Shown: piece by piece, positions 57,499 through 64,000 of the stretch
How the letters are laid out: each line of letters begins with the position of its first letter
How positions within the stretch are numbered: position 1 is the first letter of the stretch
Assembly (NCBI GenBank): GCA_021603905.1
Contig: BQIU01000007.1
Coordinates: 1 to 64,000 of the forward strand
Direction of reading: 5' to 3'
Length of the DNA: 64,000 nucleotides
From: Nitrospirales bacterium
Lineage (GTDB): Bacteria > Nitrospirota > Nitrospiria > Nitrospirales > UBA8639
Translations under genes and position numbers: made by a program
Notes under the pieces: generated by a model
Database searches by the model: none
The model's input: the letters and a program-made list of their open reading frames with translations, nothing else
What the model was told of the DNA's origin: nothing

Positions 57499-59142
57499 AT
57501 GAAGGTTGTGTTGGTATATCCAACCTGGACAGGCTCTTATGGAATTTTCGGCCATTTCGCACGACGTGCAGCAGGATGGCCCCCGTTGAATCTGGCTTTA
57601 CTCGCTGCCATTGCTGAAAACCATGGTCATGAAGTGAGTATTATTGATGGAGAAGCGAACGGCCTGTCGATGGACGAAATGGTTGCTGCAACAATGGAAC
57701 AGCAACCTGATATTGTTGGGTTGACTGCAACGAGTCCTTTTTTTCACATCAGTAAAGCGTTTGCCACCCATTTTAAGCAAACCGCTCCGGAGATTCCTGT
57801 CGTGATTGGTGGTCCACATATCACGATTGTGAAAGAGAAGGCTTTGGAGTCGTGCTTTGATTGGTTATTTATTGGTGAAGCTGAAGACTCGTGGCCTCAG
57901 TTTCTTGATCTTCTTGAAGCTGGCCGTGATGTATCTGAAGTGCCGGGACTAATCTTCCATCGAGATAATCAAGTCATCACCACAGGACAACCAGCAAATG
58001 TTTCTGATCTTGACAGTCTTCCTTTTCCAGGTCGGCATTTGCTTGATATGAGCAAGTATAAGATCGGTACATTAGAAGGCAGAAAAAATTTTTCGTCAAT
58101 TCAGACCATGCGAGGTTGTCCGTGGAAATGTATCTTCTGTGCATCAGAAGCTTTGAAGACGACGGATATGCGCGTTCGTTCACCGCGTTCTGTTGTGGCA
58201 GAAATGAAGTCTGTCGTTACCAAATATGGAATCACACATTTCAATATCGTCGATGATGTCCTTACCCTCTGGAATGACCATATTGTAGAGATTTGTGATT
58301 TACTTGATCAGGAAGGTTTATCTATTACGTTTGAAGGTAGCACGAGAGCAAACTTAGTTGATGAGGCATTGATTGAGCGGCTCGCAAAAAGTGGGCTTAT
58401 TCGTTTGTCCTTTGGGTTGGAGACAGTTGATGCGCAGATGCGGAAGACGATGAAAAAACAAGTGCCGCTTGAACATTATGTACGGGCGAATCGGATTTGT
58501 AATCAATTTGGTGTTGAAGCTCTAAATTCGGTCATGATTGGTTTGCCTGGGGAAACACGAGAGACGGTGAAAAAGACACTTGATTTCCTCGGTAAAGCAC
58601 GTGACGTCGCGCAGGCGAATTTTGCGATTGCGGTGCCTTATCCTGGTACAGAATTTCACGATATGGCTATAAGTGGGGATTATGGAATTGAACTCATGAG
58701 TAAGGATTTTTCAGAATATCGACGGTATGGCAGTGCTGTGACTACGGTGAACGGTTTGTCTCCGCATGATCTCATTGAGCTACAGAACGAAGGATTTGTC
58801 AAAATCTACTCCGCGCCATGGCGTTGGCGCCCTATGCTTAAGAAGCATGGCGTCCTAGGTGGTCTCCTTATGCTTTTTCGTGTGGGTAAATTACTGATGA
58901 AAAAATCTTTGCCCAGAAATTTTACGGAAACAAAGCAAGAGTTTGTCAGTTTAGGTGATGGTGCATTCGGGAAAGTGCAAGATGTACCAAATATTGACAT
59001 GGCATCGATGGAGCCTGAACTTGTGGGAATTGCGACGGAAGGATCACCGGACGCCCCCCTCCTAACGATTCAGTCATTACCACGCAAGTCTCCTGCTCCT
59101 GCTGGCCATATCGGTCATCCAAGTCGGCCCAATCTATTGTAA
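57499..59142 (+). CDS. B12-binding-domain radical SAM protein
   Basis: PPLNLALLAAIAENHGHEVSIIDGEANGL...PDIVGLTATSPFF...PVVIGGPHITI; GCPWKCIFCAS CX3CX2C. Confidence 0.93.
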   Translation: MKVVLVYPTWTGSYGIFGHFARRAAGWPPLNLALLAAIAENHGHEVSIIDGEANGLSMDEMVAATMEQQPDIVGLTATSPFFHISKAFATHFKQTAPEIPVVIGGPHITIVKEKALESCFDWLFIGEAEDSWPQFLDLLEAGRDVSEVPGLIFHRDNQVITTGQPANVSDLDSLPFPGRHLLDMSKYKIGTLEGRKNFSSIQTMRGCPWKCIFCASEALKTTDMRVRSPRSVVAEMKSVVTKYGITHFNIVDDVLTLWNDHIVEICDLLDQEGLSITFEGSTRANLVDEALIERLAKSGLIRLSFGLETVDAQMRKTMKKQVPLEHYVRANRICNQFGVEALNSVMIGLPGETRETVKKTLDFLGKARDVAQANFAIAVPYPGTEFHDMAISGDYGIELMSKDFSEYRRYGSAVTTVNGLSPHDLIELQNEGFVKIYSAPWRWRPMLKKHGVLGGLLMLFRVGKLLMKKSLPRNFTETKQEFVSLGDGAFGKVQDVPNIDMASMEPELVGIATEGSPDAPLLTIQSLPRKSPAPAGHIGHPSRPNLL

Positions 59143-59214
59143 GTGCTGAGGTCAGAATTATGTCCAGTTCAGAGTATGTGAATTAATCAAACCTTTCGTT
59201 TGACGAAGGACAGC

Positions 59215-62200
59215 ATGGCATCACGGAAATCCACTGCACTTTTAATTCAGCTAGAATTTCCAACTTGGAAACTTGCTCGCCCTTGGACCTATTCGGCGAA
59301 CTTTGCTATTCAAGATGCACTTTCTCAGTTAGAAGTTGAATGTTTTACGATTCCCGCTATTCCAGGTGAGCAACGGTCTTGGCTTTCTCATGCGAGATCA
59401 TTTTGCCAAAACAAACAGTTTGATCAAGTCTGGTTATGGCTCGTTCATTATCACTATGACGAGTTATTTTTAGATTGGATCTCTACTCTCGCACCGATAC
59501 GGATTGGCGTGTTGATGGAATCATTACACTATGGGTCTGAAGCCTATGCGAATTCGCCCGGACTAATTGAGCGTCCTCGTATTGTTTCCCGTCAAATTCA
59601 AGCTTTGACTCATGTGTTGACATTTGATGAACAGGATGCAGAAGACATTAGTGCTTCAAAGTCGGCTGATGCCATATGGTGGCCTGCAAGCGTTCCTCGC
59701 AATTGTATCGTCGATACTCCTGCTCCATTAGATGGCCGAAAAGCTGTTTTTCATGGAAATATCTATGGATCTCGCCGAGCGTGGATTGATCATCCAGTTC
59801 TAGACCGCATGCTCGTACCTACCAAGAGCAGCTCAGAATCTGAGTTTCCTTGTTTGTTTGATGAACTACAGCAGTATGCACGAAATATATTAGAGAGTGG
59901 GCGAATTGTTTCAGGGCAAGATCTAGTCCAATACATTTCAAATCTTCATAGTATTCGAAAGGGAGAGTTTCGTGAATGGATGCGTGGACTACGTGCATCC
60001 GGTCCAATAATCAATTTGCCTAGTTATGCGAGTTTTTATGGTGGGCGTGTATTTGAGGGAATGGCAGCAGGATGTCCAGTTCTTTCTTTTGCTATTCCGA
60101 ATCGCCCTAAGACCCGAACTCTCTTTGAAGATGGTAAAGACATTCTCCTATTTTCTCAGGACGATCCTTCTTCTCTCGCTCTACAGTTGGATCGTCTTGA
60201 GCGAGATCCAGTCTTTAGCGAAAAGTTGATGGTTCATGCACTTCAGAAGATTCGTAAATTTCACACGGTCGAATGGCGAGTACAGCAAGCATTGGCTTGG
60301 GTGAAAAATGGAAAAGTTCCAACATATGATGAGAGTTCGGAGTATGGAACACTGAGTGATTTTCCAGATGCTTCTTCTACAAACAGTAGATCAAAGGATC
60401 TTCGTATGTCTTCCGATTCACCAGAGGGATGGAGTATGAGTAAATGTTTGCCCAAGGGATATATTGAACGTGTCGGTCATACGCAATACCTCGATACTCC
60501 GGGTGAGTTTATATACCAACCGCATGTGTATGAGCTAGCTGGTTTCTTGGCTGAACGTTCGGGTGCCAAATGGATTATCGATATAGGGTGTGGTTCTGGA
60601 GAAAAGCTTCAAGCGTTACCTCAAGAATTTCGAATTTTGGGTATTGATTGTTCGGACTCACTTAATCTTGCGAAAGAAAGGTTACCTCAAGGGAAATTTA
60701 TTGACTGTGACCTCGAAAATGGGTTGCCACAATTATCTGAGGAAATTCTTAGAAATGCCGTCGTAATTTGCTCTGATGTCATTGAGCATCTTCAGCGCCC
60801 TGATTGCCTCATGCAGGCTTTGGCTGGTTTATCTAAGGTCTCACCATTTTTATTAATTTCAACCCCAGATCGGGATCGAGCACGTGGATGGCTCGATAAT
60901 GGTCCACCGGCCAATCAAGCCCATGTGATGGAGTGGGCGGCGACAGAATTTGCGCGCTTTATGAAGGAGTCTGGATTTGGCGAGGGACATTTTTTAGGTC
61001 ATACCATTAACACCGATTTTCATTTGGCGAAGACCACTCTTTTAGCTGTTGCCGGGACACAGGCGATACCGCCTTCGTCTGGGCAAAAAACGTTTCGAGT
61101 CGCAGCTATCATTCATGTCTACAATGAAGCAGATATTCTTCCTGAGGTGATTGAGCACCTATACAATGAAGGAATCGAAGTTCATATTTTTGATAATTGG
61201 TCAGATGACGATTCATGGAAAGTCATTTGTTCTCTTAAAGGATTAGGGAAAGTGACTCACGCTGAGCGTTTTCCGGAAGCTCGAATTAATGAATATCAAT
61301 GGAAACGTCAACTTGAAAAAACTGAGACGTATGCCGCTACGCTTCCAGTTGATTGGGTCATGCATCATGATGCTGATGAAATACGAATGAGTCCATGGCG
61401 GGGGGTTACTTTAAAAAATGCCCTAGCCCACATTCATTGGCTGGGATACAGCGCGGTGGATCATACGGTTATTGATTTTCGGTTTCTGTCTCATCGGAAT
61501 TCCAGCCAGGCGCCCTACCAAACAAATTTGACTCATTTTGAATTCGGTCGACGACCAGGTCATTTTCACCAGGTAAAAGCCTGGAAAAATGTTGGGAACA
61601 TCAAACTCTCCAACACGGGAGGTCATGAGGCCCAGTTTCCAGATCGACGCATTTATCCCATTAAGTTTCTCATCAAGCATTACCCATTAAGAAATTTGGA
61701 TCAAGCCAGTAAAAAGGTATTTCAAGATCGATTGCCTCGAGTGATCAATGAACACCATACCTTGGGCTGGCATTCGCAATATGATCAATATTCCCCAAAA
61801 GATATGGCTGGGTGGTTGCCCAAAGATTTGTTGTCTTACCATTCTGTGCATTTTGATACGGAGTATTTGGTCGAACGAATAAGTGGCATAGGCTTAGCAG
61901 AAAAGAAGCCTGAAGTGATGGAGGAGACGATGTCTGAAGTTGGAGCAGCAATCTTAAAAAATTATACCCGAGATATGACGACAAATGTCTGGCAGCGTCC
62001 AGAATATACAGGTATTGCATATAGTGACGGAGATGAGATTGAGAAGCGTTTAAAAAATATTATAACAAGGGCCAGTGATGTCAGTGTAATGTCGGTTGAA
62101 TTGGCAAACCACTATACTGATTGGCCCTCTCGGTATCATTTGTCCAATCAACGTGCCAATCTTTTGCGACCATTTGAAGAAGGTCTACGAGGAAAACAGG

Positions 62201-64000
62201 TTCTCGAAATTGGTGCAGGTTGTGGGGCCATCTCACGGTATCTGGGTGAGATTGGATCCGATGTGTTTGCCATAGAAGGTAGCCCGCGTCGAGCTTCCAT
62301 TGCTGCCCTTCGTTGCCGTGATCTGAAAAACGTGACAGTCGTTGCCGAAGCGGTTCAGACACTTCAATGTATTCAAAAATTTGATGTGGTGACTCTCATT
62401 GGAGTTTTAGAATACGCGAGAAAGTTTTTCCCCGGTGAGGGAAAAGATCCTGTTGATGCCATGCTGAAATATGTCACAGGCTTTTTAAAGCCTGGGGGTA
62501 AATTGATTATTGCGATTGAAAATCAACTGGGCCTGAAATACTTTGCGGGATTTCTTGAAGATCACATGGGTGAACCCATGTTTGGGATTGAAGATCAGTA
62601 CGATTCTAGCAATGTGGTGACGTTTGGTCGGAAAGACCTTGGTGACCGAGTAGGTAGGGCTGGATTAACGAGGATGCAATGGTGGTACCCATTTCCGGAT
62701 TATAAGCTTCCTAGACTGATGATATCAGATCAGGGAGCATTGCCAGTGGACGACATGAATCTTTTTCCGCTTGTCCGCAATGCCTGTTCCAAAGACCTGC
62801 AACATCCTTCACGCGTCAGTTTTAACCAGGAAAGAGCGTGGCGGCCCGTTATGCGAAATGGTCTTCTCAAAGAAATGGCAAATTCCTTTGTCTTGCTTGC
62901 ATCTGATAGGGAAATTTCTGACATGTCAGACAGATCCCTTGCTATTCATTATGCCACGGACAGGAGACCTGAATTTGCTAAAAAAGTCGTGTTTAGTCGT
63001 ACCAAAAACGATGCGCCTATGACCTATCAAATTGCACTGTACCCTCAACTTCATAGTCGAAACTTGATGGTGAACCAGCGTCTTGAACATCAAGCCTTTG
63101 TTCAGGGTCAACTATGGCAAGACCGCCTAATCGATATTATGACCAGCCCTGCTTGCTCATTTGAACAAATCCAGCAATGGTTTCACGTATGGGTCGACGC
63201 ATTCTATTCTGCTGCAGGGTTAGTGGAAGCTCCCGATGTCATGTATAAAAAAATTTCAGGTAAGTACATTGACATGATCCCACAGAATTTATTTGTTGAT
63301 GGAAATGGAGCATATACGTTTATCGATCAAGAATGGGAATATGGGCAAGAAATTCAGGTTGGGTATGTGGTTTATCGAGCACTCATAACTTCTCTCGGTG
63401 AAATGAAAAACTTTTGCAAACATTCGGAGCAAAGGGATCGACAGCCATTACCTCTTATTCTTAAAGTTGCAGAAAGTGTCGGTTTTTCTTTTACGAACCA
63501 TGAATTGAAGAAGTGTATCGTATTTGAAAATACCTTACAGCAATATGTCCTGGGTAAGATCAATTCCCTAAACTATGAGACCCTGTCTCCTCATAAGGGC
63601 GGCAACAGTAATATTGAGGAATCCAAAGAAAGTTGCGAGAAGCAGAATACGAACTCACCTGTTTTTGATTGTTCGATTGTTATTCCTGTTTTCAATAAGG
63701 TAGAGCTTACCCAGCAATGTCTTATTCAATTGGCAAACGTGACGGATGGGGTCAGCTACGAAATCATTGTTGTGGATAATCACTCAAGTGATGGGACAAG
63801 AGAATTCTTAGAAACGCTCGATGGTGATGTGCAGATTATTCGAAATAGCGAGAATTTGGGCTTTGCCAAAGGTTGCAATCAGGGTGCACGTGCATCGAGA
63901 GGAAGGTATGTCGTGTTTTTGAATAATGACACCATTCCTCAACCCGGCTGGCTTCAAGCCCTGGTGAAGGAAGCGAGTGCACATTCGGACGTAGCGATTG
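59215..64000 (+). CDS. At least 1595-aa multidomain protein, 3'-truncated by the window: glycosyltransferase-like + methyltransferase + GT2-like + methyltransferase/kinase-like + GT2
   Basis: Hand translation from ATG 59215 stays open to 64000 (spot-checked in frame, no stop seen): MASRKSTALLIQLEFPTWKLARPWTYSANFAIQDAL...; WIIDIGCGSGEKLQALPQEF; FRVAAIIHVYNEADILPEVIEHL...[60 protein letters not shown]...[12 protein letters not shown]. Confidence 0.9.
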   Translation, partial: MASRKSTALLIQLEFPTWKLARPWTYSANFAIQDALSQLEVECFTIPAIPGEQRSWLSHARSFCQNKQFDQVWLWLVHYHYDELFLDWISTLAPIRIGVLMESLHYGSEAYANSPGLIERPRIVSRQIQALTHVLTFDEQDAEDISASKSADAIWWPASVPRNCIVDTPAPLDGRKAVFHGNIYGSRRAWIDHPVLDRMLVPTKSSSESEFPCLFDELQQYARNILESGRIVSGQDLVQYISNLHSIRKGEFREWMRGLRASGPIINLPSYASFYGGRVFEGMAAGCPVLSFAIPNRPKTRTLFEDGKDILLFSQDDPSSLALQLDRLERDPVFSEKLMVHALQKIRKFHTVEWRVQQALAWVKNGKVPTYDESSEYGTLSDFPDASSTNSRSKDLRMSSDSPEGWSMSKCLPKGYIERVGHTQYLDTPGEFIYQPHVYELAGFLAERSGAKWIIDIGCGSGEKLQALPQEFRILGIDCSDSLNLAKERLPQGKFIDCDLENGLPQLSEEILRNAVVICSDVIEHLQRPDCLMQALAGLSKVSPFLLISTPDRDRARGWLDNGPPANQAHVMEWAATEFARFMKESGFGEGHFLGHTINTDFHLAKTTLLAVAGTQAIPPSSGQKTFRVAAIIHVYNEADILPEVIEHLYNEGIEVHIFDNWSDDDSWKVICSLKGLGKVTHAERFPEARINEYQWKRQLEKTETYAATLPVDWVMHHDADEIRMSPWRGVTLKNALAHIHWLGYSAVDHTVIDFRFLSHRNSSQAPYQTNLTHFEFGRRPGHFHQVKAWKNVGNIKLSNTGGHEAQFPDRRIYPIKFLIKHYPLRNLDQASKKVFQDRLPRVINEHHTLGWHSQYDQYSPKDMAGWLPKDLLSYHSVHFDTEYLVERISGIGLAEKKPEVMEETMSEVGAAILKNYTRDMTTNVWQRPEYTGIAYSDGDEIEKRLKNIITRASDVSVMSVELANHYTDWPSRYHLSNQRANLLRPFEEGLRGKQVLEIGAGCGAISRYLGEIGSDVFAIEGSPRRASIAALRCRDLKNVTVVAEAVQTLQCIQKFDVVTLIGVLEYARKFFPGEGKDPVDAMLKYVTGFLKPGGKLIIAIENQLGLKYFAGFLEDHMGEPMFGIEDQYDSSNVVTFGRKDLGDRVGRAGLTRMQWWYPFPDYKLPRLMISDQGALPVDDMNLFPLVRNACSKDLQHPSRVSFNQERAWRPVMRNGLLKEMANSFVLLASDREISDMSDRSLAIHYATDRRPEFAKKVVFSRTKNDAPMTYQIALYPQLHSRNLMVNQRLEHQAFVQGQLWQDRLIDIMTSPACSFEQIQQWFHVWVDAFYSAAGLVEAPDVMYKKISGKYIDMIPQNLFVDGNGAYTFIDQEWEYGQEIQVGYVVYRALITSLGEMKNFCKHSEQRDRQPLPLILKVAESVGFSFTNHELKKCIVFENTLQQYVLGKINSLNYETLSPHKGGNSNIEESKESCEKQNTNSPVFDCSIVIPVFNKVELTQQCLIQLANVTDGVSYEIIVVDNHSSDGTREFLETLDGDVQIIRNSENLGFAKGCNQGARASRGRYVVFLNNDTIPQPGWLQALVKEASAHSDVAI

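Noticed and set aside
59423-63563. Small ORFs listed on both strands across 59.4-63.6 kb
   Set aside because: They lie inside the continuous + strand reading frame starting at 59215, which has clear domain motifs; the small ORFs have no recognisable families.
1-64000. CRISPR arrays, transposases/integrases, rRNA or tRNA genes
   Set aside because: None recognised by eye; a proper check would be tRNAscan-SE, Infernal, CRISPRfinder and ISfinder.

Overview
The window appears to come from a Nitrospira-like bacterial chromosome; that assignment is an impression from gene style and was not tested. It has two parts. (1) About 0.2-15 kb is a chemotaxis/flagellar block, all on the + strand: cheB, cheW, motA, motB, flgF, flgG, flgA, flgH, flgI, flgJ (rod-binding domain only), flgM, flgN, flgK, flgL, a receiver-GGDEF regulator, a stand-alone receiver, fliW and csrA. 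(2) After an L-2-hydroxyglutarate oxidase-like gene, about 16.5 kb to the end of the window is one co-oriented glycan or sugar-nucleotide island. It holds six extended-SDR epimerases/dehydratases, two DegT-fold PLP enzymes (one with His in place of the catalytic Lys, ColD/E1-like), heptose genes (gmhA, hddA-like, hddC-like, and an HldE-like protein with reversed domain order), three separate TPP-enzyme systems, a PanB homologue, a C-methyltransferase-like protein, three B12-binding radical SAM proteins, a TPR-radical SAM-SPASM protein and three very large multidomain glycosyltransferase/methyltransferase proteins. The last of these is open from 59215 to the window edge and is missing from the ORF track because it has no stop here. 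Candidate sigma-54 (-24/-12) and sigma-28 (FliA-type) promoters can be read upstream of flgF, flgM, fliW and others. I saw no rRNA, tRNA, CRISPR array or transposase. The best candidate for an undescribed system is the glycan island, which looks built to make an unusual heptose, deoxy and/or carbon-branched sugar, possibly for flagellin or cell-surface glycosylation.
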